A DNA stretch of 64,000 nt from Desulfatitalea tepidiphila (GTDB lineage Bacteria; Desulfobacterota; Desulfobacteria; Desulfobacterales; Desulfosarcinaceae): assembly GCF_001293685.1 (NCBI RefSeq), contig NZ_BCAG01000001.1:992001-1056000 (forward strand), in the 5' to 3' direction. Of the stretch, positions 28,601 to 35,945 are shown in pieces (the stretch's first letter is position 1; every line of letters begins with the position of its first letter). Below the pieces are notes generated by a model that worked only from the letters and a program-made list of their open reading frames with translations, had not been told where the DNA came from and made no database searches. A program made the translations under genes and the position numbers.

Positions 28601-29207
28601 TCTGCCATGGATTGGTCAATTGCTGCTGGTCCACAGCCGCAAAGATAATGTCGAAAGGCTCACCGAACCAGCGGAGCATCTCGTCTTGCCATTGTATGGT
28701 GAGTGGGGCGGGGCATAATATAAGAATTCGCTCAATTGCCTCCCGAAGCTTCAGTTCCTTTACCAGGAGACCTGCCATGATCGTCTTGCCGGCTCCCGGA
28801 TCATCTGCCAGAAGGAAGCGCAACCTGGGCTGAGGGAGCATTGCCTTGTAGACTGCTTCGATCTGGTGCGGCAGGGTTCGTATTCCAGAAAGGCTTACAG
28901 CAAACTGCTGATCGTGCGCATAGGCCAATCGCACTCGGGCGGATTCAACCAGAAGCCGAAGTTTCTCGGCGTCCACGGGCTTTTCTGTTTTCGCTTCGCC
29001 AAGCCCCCTTGCAAGCACGGCTACAACCTCTTCGGCGGAGATAACAGCCTCTTCCAACGATCCGTCAGTAAGACGCACCCGACACTCATATCCCGCTGAA
29101 TCATCAGCACCGAGAGATCGAGCACCCTCCAAGGTTACCAAGTCATCAAAATGTCCAGGAAGGCTGATTCGATGTCCTATATAAAACTTGAGCACCTCAT
29201 TATTCAT
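25692..29207 (-). CDS. SNF2/DEAH helicase with C-terminal DUF3883
   Basis: This superfamily 2 helicase/translocase has about 1171 aa. Walker A is in LADDPGAGKTIMAGL, the DEAH box in VIIDEAHKCSA, and the second RecA-like lobe contains LLIFTEHRDTLGYV, IATEAAGEGINLQFC and RLGRIHRIGQ (motifs V and VI of the SNF2/RapA type). The last 120 residues (GFDIRAHR, then RIEVKGR and WYKAQQL) match DUF3883, a nuclease-related domain common in defence helicases, with a DIRA...EVKGR pattern recalling PD-(D/E)XK. The frame is open to GTG 29285, but ATG 29207 (MNNEVLKFYIG) places the family N terminus better. It is the first gene of the five-gene operon. Confidence 0.88.
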   Translation of the reverse strand: MNNEVLKFYIGHRISLPGHFDDLVTLEGARSLGADDSAGYECRVRLTDGSLEEAVISAEEVVAVLARGLGEAKTEKPVDAEKLRLLVESARVRLAYAHDQQFAVSLSGIRTLPHQIEAVYKAMLPQPRLRFLLADDPGAGKTIMAGLLVKELKLREAIERILILCPAPLTIQWQDEMLRWFGEPFDIIFAAVDQQQLTNPWQRSSQIIASIDYAKQEDVRERVWQQRWDLVIIDEAHKCSARTASGGQNRESKVTTTKRYDLASRLTSQADHVLLLTATPHHGDEDKFAHFLRLIDPDLFPEPHRLGKQAAAIRKDVFRLGKDSPWSLRRLKEDLKDANGKRLFPDRHTNTVTFCLNSDEYALYKSVTAYINEFIPQQTGQRRSSAALTRTVLQRRLVSSTCAIHESIKRRQKKQEDLLEELEGLTPAQRAKRLAVLQGRLPDAEQEEDDLDDTVRDQLVDEYTAALELEQLRSEISSLKELVEQARRVRENANDSKLAALRQCLGEAQFLELKDGRGKLLIFTEHRDTLGYVRDYLERWGFSTCEIHGGMNPHERKRAQEVFRTGAQVCIATEAAGEGINLQFCHLMINYDMPWNPTRLEQRLGRIHRIGQDRDVYAFNFVATESEDGQPIVEGRILHRLLEKLDQMNEALEGRVFDVIGEVLSLNDVNLPDMLRDAAYDPRRLDEYLDQIDRIDPAKLKEYEEATGIALARSHVDFSAFQHRNLEVEERRLMPRYVEAQFVAAAKEVGLRVEPRADGLWRVEHVLANLRSERLRSVQRIGKPESSYRKITFHKHHLEQDAHLDAVLMGPGHPLYAAVDEKLNERLTGLIGGIGFLVDPLCSATYSIHLFEISIRGKDSKGNDVPLYGELVAVREEQGHYEVIPSDILLNLAAHPHPPQEIDPKPTQGATDFLKRTYQLECRARCQSERQHFARVCREYLEKSFKARIDRAQERAMLLAAEVFSKPEYKLPADEARKYVDELQRARQERLDGLKRLEIARTGPVKHVGTAFVIPPDADIQAQLADLADELDPNVRRQSEIAAENKVIEALIAEGFSKECIERVGHLKLGFDIRAHRIADEATGEVFVKRIEVKGRLRGQPVRLTTNEWYKAQQLAGTYWLYVVWNPLGDSTELVRIHNPAAKLDHAKKEIVAARFYEISAEAIDLSGNEE

Positions 29208-29297
29208 CTGGCATCCCAGCACCGTCATTTTCAGGACAAAGGCATACGCTCGATAGCATGATTCTGTATCCCCAGTCCTATCCACTACTTAAAGGAG

Positions 29298-29558
29298 ATG
29301 ATAGCAGCAACATACTCGGAAGTGCCTGAATGGTCAAGCAAAGCCTCGTTCTCCGTACTCGGTTTTGCAGGGGGCGCTTTCGGCACCTATTGTAGCATCA
29401 GGAACGCCCAAGGCCCACTCGAAAGAGCCTTCATGATCAAGGCATCCATCGTGACCTGGATCGCCTTGCTGGTTTTCTTGGGTCTTCTCCTTGGACTGCC
29501 ATCTCCCTACCGGTTCCTAATGTGGATCCCGTACCGCTTCCCCATCTATATATATTAA
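29298..29558 (+). CDS. Small membrane protein, possibly truncated
   Basis: This frame of 86 aa has a soluble start, SVLGFAGGAFGTYCSIRNAQ, and two hydrophobic segments (KASIVTWIALLVFLGLLL and FLMWIPYRFPIYIY). GGAG overlaps the first ATG closely, so the true start may be a few codons later. The ending suggests loss of the natural C terminus. No named family was recognised. It starts 90 bp from the divergent helicase operon. Confidence 0.45.
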   Translation: MIAATYSEVPEWSSKASFSVLGFAGGAFGTYCSIRNAQGPLERAFMIKASIVTWIALLVFLGLLLGLPSPYRFLMWIPYRFPIYIY

Positions 29559-29621
29559 TCCCCAATAGACCACCAAACCCATCCCACCTAAATCCATCAA
29601 CCCAACCAAGGAGGCAAATCC

Positions 29622-29911
29622 ATGCTCAATTCCTGCATTTTAACCGGCAACCTGGGCGCCGACCCCGAGATTTTCTATTCCAGCGAGGGCGACCCGGTAG
29701 CCACATTTAACCTGGCCTTCCGGTCATCCAAGAAAAAGACCGGCTGGATCAAGATCACCTGCTTTTGCATAAAGGCGCCCGCATCACTGTAGTCGGCATC
29801 CTGGACCAGAATAAATGGGAAACCGATGAAGGCGCCACCCGCACATCGATCCAGCTCATTGCAAATACCATCGAGTTTATCAAAACAGACGGCATCCGCC
29901 ACACCCAATGA
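29622..29911 (+). pseudogene. ssb: Single-stranded DNA-binding protein remnant
   Basis: The first 35 codons (MLNSCILTGNLGADPEIFYS, then VATFNLAFRS and GWIKITCF) are the start of an SSB with a good GGAGG. The frame then shifts: the downstream part HKGARITVVGILDQNKWETD and SIQLIANTIEFIKTDG continues SSB in another frame after a deletion of roughly a dozen codons. The acidic C-terminal tail is missing. It is an inactivated element-borne ssb. Confidence 0.8.
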
Positions 29912-30022
29912 TTTTTTATTGTTGATTGTACTTGGCAACCATAAAAATATCTGCTCAACAGGGATTGCAAACGTTTGGAATCCTCAGGCAATTCGCAGAA
30001 TGTTGACAGAAACGACAACCAA

Positions 30023-30141
30023 TTAGGTGTTTAGGGTGTTTTGAGGTGTTTAGCTGGAGGGTTAACACCTAATAAGTGGGCTATTGCATTGTTTTATTTA
30101 TGAAGATTTGATTCGATTATTTAGGTGTTAAGGTGTTTAGG
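30023..30141. repeat. Cluster of AGGTGTT repeats
   Basis: The heptamer AGGTGTT or a close variant occurs at about 30025, 30034, 30044, 30123 and 30130, and inverted at 30065 (AACACCT). Binding sites for a protein, or decayed iterons, are possible. Confidence 0.45.
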
Positions 30142-30557
30142 GCGATTTCGGCTGTTGGATTATTATTCTCGCATCATAGGCTCGAACATACCTGAAATTC
30201 ATGGTAGTAACCTGTCGCCAAGATTTATAGCTGTACCGTTTGGTAATCACTCGGATTTAGGGTACGTTGATTGTTACGTATAGCCGTTTATAATCACAAC
30301 TTGGGCAATTCTGCAGGTACTGGTATTTAACAACAGGATTCGATAGCCTTAAGGTTCCCGGGAATTCTCAATCCATTATCTAAAGCAACCACAATATATG
30401 GTATGGTCCAGACAGAGGCCGGGGTGCTGAATGTTTATATCATTCCTCGACGGCCGCAATTGGATGAACAATGGCGAATATGGCCAACATTCCTTTGAAG
30501 GGTCTCTACCACTATGCGAAAATGGGTGCTACGTTTGAATGGGATATTATTAATCAG

Positions 30558-30593
30558 GACTCGGGTTAGACTCGCGCCACCTCCACCATTTAG
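30558..30593 (+). other. Orphan tmRNA (ssrA) 3' end-like sequence, candidate attachment site
   Basis: The sequence from GGACTCGGGTTAGACTCG to GCGCCACCTCCACCA matches the T-arm/acceptor/CCA end of bacterial tmRNA as I remember it, with about three mismatches in 31. No tmRNA body precedes it. Such displaced 3' ends mark the far side of elements inserted in ssrA. Confidence 0.5.
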
Positions 30594-30600
30594 AAAAGAC

Positions 30601-30648
30601 AAACCCGTCTCTCTGGGGTTATTCTCCGGGGTGACGGGTTTTCTTTTT
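30601..30648 (+). terminator. Terminator after the tmRNA-like end
   Basis: AAACCCGTC (30601-30609) pairs with GACGGGTTT (30633-30641), and TCTTTTT follows. It is placed where an ssrA terminator would be. Confidence 0.7.
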
Positions 30649-30948
30649 CCCCTTGTTTCTAAAGGGTTTGCGCCCGTTTCACATCTTTCCAAAGCACCTC
30701 TCCGCACCATCGATTTTCCCCATCCTCCCGCCTTTTTTTCTCTGTTTGGCCCCTGATTCTCTGTTTTCTCCGGACCAAGTCCGAAGCTCGTCCGGAAAGC
30801 TACATCCTTGATTGATATGGGTTTGCGGCTGGTTGCCATTTTGGGCGGTTGTCTTATGTCATCGTTCGATGTCGCAACCGGACGTTTTTTTCGAAATCGC
30901 CCGCCTCGGCCATGAAAAGAAGCGCGGTCAACTCCGGTTTCCTGCCCC

Positions 30949-30981
30949 CTAAAGAAGAAAAGCCGACGCTGATGGTCGGCT
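30949..30981 (-). terminator. Terminator of the integration operon
   Basis: AGCCGAC (30961-30967) and GTCGGCT (30975-30981) form a 7-bp stem. Read on the minus strand it is followed by TTTTCTTCTTT, 27 bp after the last stop of the operon. Confidence 0.75.
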
Positions 30982-31007
30982 CTCTGGGGCGGTCTCCGGT
31001 CCGGTCG

Positions 31008-31430
31008 TCAGTCGGTGGCAAAGCCGAACTGGCGGCGCTGCTCGGCCCAGTCCTCCGGGAAGGTCTGGGTCAGTTTGGCCAGCGAGAGCCCGTTGGGTTC
31101 CTCGCCGTTGATCAGGGCTTCCACGATGTCGGGGGCCAGGGTCGTCAGTTTGAGGATGCGGGCCACATACGAGCCATCGACGTCGAGGGTACGGGCAAGC
31201 TCGCTGATGGACTTGATCTGGCCGGATTCGAGGATGTCGGCCCAGGAAAAGGCCCTTCCCAGCGCCTGAAGGACGGCGGACTGCACCGGTTCCTGCGCTC
31301 CGGGGATATCTCCATCCAGGGCCTGGGGAGCGATGACCGTCTTGCGGCCGCGCATGCGCCGGATCAGCATCGGGATGTGGATCTGCAGGTTGCCGTTGTC
31401 GGCTACGGTAATGGTCGGCTTCATTTTCAT
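31008..31430 (-). CDS. HTH protein of the recombinase operon (KorB/ParB-like HTH)
   Basis: This protein of 140 aa starts MKMKPTITVADNGNLQIH. The middle contains a helix-turn-helix, IKSISELARTLDVDGSYVAR, then ILKLTTLAPDIVEALINGEE, like the HTH of ParB/KorB proteins. ATG 31430 overlaps the recombinase stop in an ATGA, so it is translationally coupled. Homologous small HTH genes commonly follow serine recombinases of this type. A directionality or regulatory role is likely. Confidence 0.75.
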   Translation of the reverse strand: MKMKPTITVADNGNLQIHIPMLIRRMRGRKTVIAPQALDGDIPGAQEPVQSAVLQALGRAFSWADILESGQIKSISELARTLDVDGSYVARILKLTTLAPDIVEALINGEEPNGLSLAKLTQTFPEDWAEQRRQFGFATD

Positions 31431-33013
31431 CGGCTTACCCTCCGTTCGGTGACTTCGCATGCCAGACCAGCCAGCTCGGCGATGAGTGTTGTCAGCCCGT
31501 TGGTGCGCAGCTCCATATCGATTCCGGTCTCCCGGATCTCCACCTTATCCACCAGGAGGCGGATGAGCCTGTTTCGCTCCACCGGGAAAAGGTCTTCCCA
31601 GAAGCCCTCGACATTCTGGAAGGCCTCCGAGACATCCTGCTCCGTGATGCTGTTCCCCCGGTAGGCTCTGCATCGCTCGCTCACGTGCGTCAGTTGTTTC
31701 GAGAGCTCGACCGCCTGGCGGTTGACGGTCGTGAGCATCTCGGCCTTGCCCGGCTGATCGCTGCCGGGTTTCATCAGTTCGAGTGCCTGCTCCCTCGCCT
31801 GCGACAGCTCCATCTCGAGCTGGGCTTTCTGCTTGAACAGCCGCTCCCGCTCCGCCTGCTCGATGTCCCGGGCCGCGAAGAAGGTTTTGGCCACCAGCGT
31901 CGGCGTGCGAAACACCGCGCTCAACTGCTCAATCACGGCCTGCTCGATGTCCCCGGCGGGAATCCGTTTGAGCGGACACCGGCTCACGGTCCGCTTGCTG
32001 TCCTTCTGGCAGATGTAATAGGTGTAGTGGCGGCCGTTCTTGCGGGCGTAGGTCGGTCCCATCGCGCATCCGCAGTGGCCGCAGCGGATAACGCCCTTCA
32101 GCGGGGCAACCATTTTGGTTCTGGCCATGGAAACCTTGACCGGCTTGTTGTCCTCCAGGATGGCCTGCACCTTGTCCCAGGTTGTCCGGTCGATGATTCC
32201 TTCGTGCTCGCCGGGGTAGCTGCGGTCCTTGTGGGCGATCTCACCGATATAGATCCGATTGTTGAGAAGCCGGTAGATATGGGCGGTGTTCCATTCGGAG
32301 CCCTCGCGAACCTTGCCTTTCTTGGTGGTCCAGGCCTTGGTGTGGTATCCCTGTTCGTTCAATTCCTGGCCTAGCTTCTTGGCCGAGCCGATCTGGATGA
32401 AGCGGCGGAAGATGTACTGCACCGTCCTGGCTTCATCCGGGTTGACCATCAGTTTCTTGTTCTCCCGGTCGACGTCGTATCCGAGGATGGGTACGCCGCC
32501 GCAGTATTTCCCCCGGCGCTTTGCTGCCGCCACCTTGTCCCGGATGCGCTCGGCGATGACTTCCCGCTCGTACTGGGCGAATGTGATCAGGATGCCGAGA
32601 AACATCCGGCCGGTGGGATCGGTGGTGCTGAAGTGCTGGGTGACCGAGACGAAGCTGACACCCTTCTCGTTGAAGAGGTCGATCATCTTCATGAAGTCCA
32701 GCAGCGAGCGGGACAGCCGGTCGACCTTGTAGACGACGATCACATCGATCTTCCCGGCGTCGATGTCTGCCAGCAGGCGGCGCAGCCCCGGACGCTCCAT
32801 GTTCCCGCCCGAGAAACCACCATCGTCATAGCGATCCGGCAGAGCCGTCCAGCCCCGCATCCTCTGAGCTTCGATATAGTGTTCCGCCGACTCCCGTTGC
32901 GCATCCAACGAGTTGAACTCCTGTTCGAGCCCTTCCTCATGACTCTTGCGGGTGTAAATGGCGCAGCGCAGGGTCTTGTTTTTGCCCGGCGCGACATTGC
33001 TGTTATCAAGCAT
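31427..33013 (-). CDS. Large serine recombinase (site-specific integrase)
   Basis: This protein of 528 aa has the resolvase catalytic domain first: nucleophile Ser25 in CAIYTRKSHEEG, then VIVVYKVDRLSRSLLDFMK and GRMFLGILITFAQYERE. A Recombinase domain follows (GVPILGYDVD), then a zinc ribbon (IRCGHCGCAMG with a second Cys pair ICQKDS and RCPL) and a long coiled coil (about 390-450). Such enzymes integrate phages between short attP and attB sites. It overlaps DUF2924 upstream by 8 bp and the HTH gene downstream by 4 bp. Confidence 0.95.
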   Translation of the reverse strand: MLDNSNVAPGKNKTLRCAIYTRKSHEEGLEQEFNSLDAQRESAEHYIEAQRMRGWTALPDRYDDGGFSGGNMERPGLRRLLADIDAGKIDVIVVYKVDRLSRSLLDFMKMIDLFNEKGVSFVSVTQHFSTTDPTGRMFLGILITFAQYEREVIAERIRDKVAAAKRRGKYCGGVPILGYDVDRENKKLMVNPDEARTVQYIFRRFIQIGSAKKLGQELNEQGYHTKAWTTKKGKVREGSEWNTAHIYRLLNNRIYIGEIAHKDRSYPGEHEGIIDRTTWDKVQAILEDNKPVKVSMARTKMVAPLKGVIRCGHCGCAMGPTYARKNGRHYTYYICQKDSKRTVSRCPLKRIPAGDIEQAVIEQLSAVFRTPTLVAKTFFAARDIEQAERERLFKQKAQLEMELSQAREQALELMKPGSDQPGKAEMLTTVNRQAVELSKQLTHVSERCRAYRGNSITEQDVSEAFQNVEGFWEDLFPVERNRLIRLLVDKVEIRETGIDMELRTNGLTTLIAELAGLACEVTERRVSR

Positions 33014-33530
33014 CCGAACCTCCCTCGGCTTTTCTGCCGTAAACCTTCTTCAGTCCGAAAAAGACTTTCCCGTTCCAGCGCGTCCCGGTGATCTCTCTGG
33101 CCACCGCGCTGAGCGACCGGAAGGTGCGGCCTTCAAACTCGTAGCCATCGGCAAGGACGATCACCTCATAGCGCCGGTCGTTCCATACCCGCACCAGTCT
33201 GGTCCCGGGCAGGATGGCCTCGTTCGATTTCCGCTCTTCTGGGATGCGTCGATTGACAGTGGCGACCGGGTCCTCCTTGGCGGCCTGCTGAAGATGGACC
33301 TTGGCCTGCTCGGACAGCCCGCCGTAGAAAAGCTCCTGGATGCGATAAGCCAGCCGCTTGATGAGGAATTGCTTTTTGTACTGGGGCGGCTCTTCTCCGT
33401 AGAGATCGAGCCATTTTTCCCGGAGCTGCTCCAGGGACATGGATTGCAGCAGAGCCATCTGCCGAAGGACCGAGTTTCGGGTTCGGTCCTGATTCTTGCC
33501 GCCCGTGGCGGCGTTGTGTAACTCATTCAT
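33006..33530 (-). CDS. DUF2924 family protein
   Basis: This protein of 174 aa matches DUF2924, a small family that almost always precedes a serine recombinase in prophages. Typical segments are SMSLEQLREKWLDLYGEEPP, FLIKRLAYRIQEL, then LVRVWNDRRYEVIVLADGYE and FRSLSAVAREITGTRWNG. The last part resembles a SHOCT-like or RAMA-like DNA-binding module. ATG 33530 has AAGGAG 6 nt upstream; the longer frame to 33599 is rejected. It overlaps the recombinase start by 8 bp. Function is unproven, and an accessory to recombination is plausible. Confidence 0.88.
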   Translation of the reverse strand: MNELHNAATGGKNQDRTRNSVLRQMALLQSMSLEQLREKWLDLYGEEPPQYKKQFLIKRLAYRIQELFYGGLSEQAKVHLQQAAKEDPVATVNRRIPEERKSNEAILPGTRLVRVWNDRRYEVIVLADGYEFEGRTFRSLSAVAREITGTRWNGKVFFGLKKVYGRKAEGGSDA

Positions 33531-33564
33531 TTTCAACTCCTTATTTTGGTTTCCGGACGAGTTG

Positions 33565-33807
33565 TCATGAATGAATGCTCTGTTCCGGCAATGAATCAAG
33601 TCCTTCTCCGAGCACAGGGGAAGAATCTTCGAAAACCTCTAACTCATTGCCCACACATGCGTTTTTTGCCTTTCGGCGTAGGACCGCCGTGGCCAGAATG
33701 GAGGCGGCTGACTGGAGCCTCGCCTCACCTGACAGGCGGCCGGGTTTGCCGTTTTCGCCAAGGTCATCCGTCCCCGGCACATCATTCATTTCCTGTACAT
33801 CCAACAT
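33565..33807 (-). CDS. Small hypothetical protein at head of integration operon
   Basis: This frame of 80 aa has GGAGG 6 nt before ATG 33807. The central part GRLSGEARLQSAASILATAV forms an amphipathic helix, ending LRRKAKNA. It lies 34 bp before the DUF2924 gene on the same strand and is probably the first gene of that operon. No function is recognised. Confidence 0.55.
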   Translation of the reverse strand: MLDVQEMNDVPGTDDLGENGKPGRLSGEARLQSAASILATAVLRRKAKNACVGNELEVFEDSSPVLGEGLDSLPEQSIHS

Positions 33808-34024
33808 CGAACACCTCCGGTTGGACCGGGGGGCTGGATGGCGTGGATGCCAGAAAACGGCGGCGGTCGGGATGCGCGTTCGATGGCACCCACAACCGCC
33901 TCAGCTCCGCCTCTGGTCGGTTATCTGGTTTCTAACTGTTCGTCCGGTTTCAAACCGGCTTTCTTCAGGCATTACCTACCGAGGGGCTCATGGAAGTGTC
34001 GGAAATCAGGTGTGAGATTATTTC

Positions 34025-34052
34025 TTGACCTGATGTGCATCAGGTTTATATT
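34025..34052 (+). promoter_or_regulatory. lexA-like promoter with palindromic operator
   Basis: TTGACC (34025-34030) and TATATT (34047-34052) are spaced by 16 bp. The spacer holds the inverted repeat CCTGATGTGCATCAGG (34029-34044), placed for repression. At 34066-34084, GGCGC-ATT-GCGCC runs into TTTTTG, a small terminator or attenuator before the gene. The remaining DNA from 33808 shows only a CCGGTTT-C-AAACCGG palindrome near 33948. Confidence 0.65.
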
Positions 34053-34108
34053 ATTAGGGTTTGTTGGCGCATTGCGCCTTTTTGTCTTTCAACAGAAATG
34101 GAGACTCC

Positions 34109-34732
34109 ATGGGCAAAGCGAAAACGGATGAGATAACGCCGTTGCAGCGAAAAACGCTCGAAGAGATATGTCGTTTCGTCGATGCCAAGGGTTTTCCTCC
34201 AACGGTGAAAGAACTGAGTGAGATCTTTGAAATCAGCCCGGCCAGCGCCCACGACCGAATCAATCAACTGGTGCGCAAGGGATACCTGAAGCGAGAGGAC
34301 GGAAAGTCGCGAGGCATAGCTGTTGCCCGCCGCCCCAGTGAGATGGCTGCCTCTCTGGTTTCAGTTCCTGTTGTGGGTATGGTGGCCGCTGGCCGCCCCA
34401 TCCTGGCCGAAGAGAACATCACAGGCCAGGTGCTGGTCGAGTCGGACGTCGTTCGTTCCGGACAGCACTTCGCACTCCGTGCGGTGGGGGACAGCATGGT
34501 CGGTGCCGGTATCAACGATGGCGATTTGATCATTGTGCGGCAGCAGCCCATCGCCGAGGACGGTGACATCGTTGTGGCGCTGTTCAACGACGAAGCGACC
34601 GTTAAGCGGTTGAGAATCAAAGACGAGCTCATCGAATTGGTGCCCGAGAACCCGGAGGTACGGAAGATCCGAATCAGGCCGGAGGATGACCTTCGCGTGT
34701 TGGGCAAGGTCGTTGGGTGGAAACGGAATTGA
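34109..34732 (+). CDS. lexA: LexA-family self-cleaving repressor
   Basis: This repressor of 207 aa has LexA architecture. The N-terminal winged helix (LEEICRFVDAKGFPPTVKEL, then ISPASAHDRINQLVRKGYLK) binds the operator, and the C-terminal S24 peptidase domain has the cleavage site Ala94-Gly95 (VAAGRP), nucleophile Ser129 (AVGDSM) and Lys166 (ATVKRL). RecA filaments normally trigger self-cleavage on DNA damage. ATG 34109 with GGAG upstream is chosen over 34061. Its position between the leftward integration operon and the rightward genes suggests it acts as prophage repressor as well as, or in place of, the host LexA. It heads a three-gene cluster. Confidence 0.92.
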   Translation: MGKAKTDEITPLQRKTLEEICRFVDAKGFPPTVKELSEIFEISPASAHDRINQLVRKGYLKREDGKSRGIAVARRPSEMAASLVSVPVVGMVAAGRPILAEENITGQVLVESDVVRSGQHFALRAVGDSMVGAGINDGDLIIVRQQPIAEDGDIVVALFNDEATVKRLRIKDELIELVPENPEVRKIRIRPEDDLRVLGKVVGWKRN

Positions 34733-34778
34733 TCGAGACAGATATGGAAAAGTAACGACAAAACGAGAGGAGTAACTA

Positions 34779-35945
34779 ATGGCAACTTTCAACCTACGCC
34801 GCTTTTCGAAGCCGGAAATGCTCCGGCGAATCGACAGGAAGCATCTCATTGCCTTTCTGGAGCCTCATGCCGCCTATTTTTCAGCTCGCGGCGTAGAGTT
34901 GCCACCAGTCCAGCAGGAAAATGGCCTGGACTACAACGCGCTCAGTCACATTTTGCTGACCCCGGACGGCTCAACTCCAGACGACCTTGCAGAGGCCTTG
35001 TTCTATGTAAATGAAGTTTCGACTCCTGAAGGATTCGACTCCATTCAGGATGAGATCGCTGGAACGGACATCGACGTGGAAATAGGGGAGAACGCCGCAC
35101 CGGCAGACTTGGCTATACAGGTCTGGATGGCTGATCGGGAAATCATCGAGAAGGTACACGCCGAACAGTTCTTCATGAACGTCAGGTCCTTCGAGTATTT
35201 CAAGACCAAGAAAAACCCGCTGCCAGATTTCGTGCTGCCATCGGAGGAAACCCTCGCGGCCCTTGAAGCCGATCTTGACGAATGGTTTTCTAAGAAGCGT
35301 CGGGGCAAGTATTCCAAGGTGTTCGTTTATCCGAAAGAAGGCCACACATGGTTCCTCGTGCGCCACGGGAAGCCCTATGCTCGTGAGGCGGTCATTGAGG
35401 CCGGTGAGTCCACCAGTCAGTACTTCCGCCCTGAAAAATTCGACGTGCTTGCCTACAACCCCGTCATTGGGGAGATCCGCATGAACGCCGAAACCAAGGG
35501 CGAGAAGGAGCTCTACCGGAAGAAATTCGGGCTGCATCTGTTCGGCAACGAAGAGTTCTTTAGCGAGCGTAGCCGATTCGACCTCGAGCCACTACGGCAG
35601 ATCGGGGAAGAAGCGCTTCTTTGTGACGACGTGGAAGGCATTGAATACGTCAGACTGAAAGAGGTTCAGTTTTTTTGGGGTGGCGCACACAAGGATATAG
35701 AAATCCGGCGATCCGAGGACATGTTCGCTTCTCTCCGAGATCGGGATAAGACCCTTCCCGCTGGAGGCAAGATCGTCAAGGCGAGCTTCCAGATCAAATT
35801 CGACGGTTCCAAGACGCCCAGGTCGGTCACCTTGAGTTCAGGTAACCGAGCGCAATTCAAGCGGGATGGTGATGCCGAGGTTATCGAGCGCTGGCTCGGA
35901 CTCAGGGGCTTTATTGTCGGAGCCGGAGGGGCCTCGGATGAGTGA
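34779..35945 (+). CDS. Hypothetical protein, first of a LexA-linked pair
   Basis: This protein of 388 aa shows no recognised domain. It is soluble, acidic in the first half (IAGTDIDVEIGENAAP) and contains KVFVYPKEGHTWFLVRHGKP, then EIRMNAETKGEKELYRKKFG. The C terminus (KASFQIKFDGS, PRSVTLSSGN, EVIERWLGLRGF) looks like a beta-rich domain with a short helix. GAGGAG lies 5 nt before the ATG. It follows lexA after 46 bp and overlaps the next gene by 8 bp. It is probably controlled by the LexA-like repressor. Confidence 0.7.
   Translation: MATFNLRRFSKPEMLRRIDRKHLIAFLEPHAAYFSARGVELPPVQQENGLDYNALSHILLTPDGSTPDDLAEALFYVNEVSTPEGFDSIQDEIAGTDIDVEIGENAAPADLAIQVWMADREIIEKVHAEQFFMNVRSFEYFKTKKNPLPDFVLPSEETLAALEADLDEWFSKKRRGKYSKVFVYPKEGHTWFLVRHGKPYAREAVIEAGESTSQYFRPEKFDVLAYNPVIGEIRMNAETKGEKELYRKKFGLHLFGNEEFFSERSRFDLEPLRQIGEEALLCDDVEGIEYVRLKEVQFFWGGAHKDIEIRRSEDMFASLRDRDKTLPAGGKIVKASFQIKFDGSKTPRSVTLSSGNRAQFKRDGDAEVIERWLGLRGFIVGAGGASDE

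Larger units (their letters stand above)
9101..30593. mobile_element. Integrated plasmid-like element at tRNA-Phe (right end uncertain)
   Basis: The block begins at the tRNA-Phe 3' end with an integrase gene, then holds HTH/Xis, Rep plus iterons, accessory genes and a defence-type operon. It is patchy in base composition. I could not find by eye a second copy of the tRNA-Phe 3' end, so the right end is set provisionally at the orphan tmRNA-like sequence at 30593. The block may consist of more than one insertion. I see no relaxase, type IV secretion or capsid gene. Confidence 0.5.
29912..31007. other. Long gene-free junction region
   Basis: These 1.1 kb hold no supported protein gene. They contain the GGTGTT repeat cluster (30023-30141), the orphan tmRNA-like 3' end (30558-30593) with its terminator, and the terminator of the leftward integration operon. 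They form the border between the two acquired blocks. Confidence 0.6.

Noticed and set aside
17563-29207. DISARM or BREX system
   Set aside because: No DUF1998 helicase pair, PLD nuclease, PglZ phosphatase or BrxL/Lon gene is present. The shared methylase plus helicase theme is not enough.
30181-30593. Complete tmRNA gene
   Set aside because: The 300-400 bases before the tmRNA-like 3' end lack the conserved 5' end, tag frame and pseudoknots, so only the end is present.
31008-31664. Long plus-strand open frames opposite the recombinase and other GC-rich genes
   Set aside because: They mirror the codon pattern of the real genes on the other strand and show low-complexity Arg/Pro/Ala or Leu/Val/Gly-rich composition without start signals.
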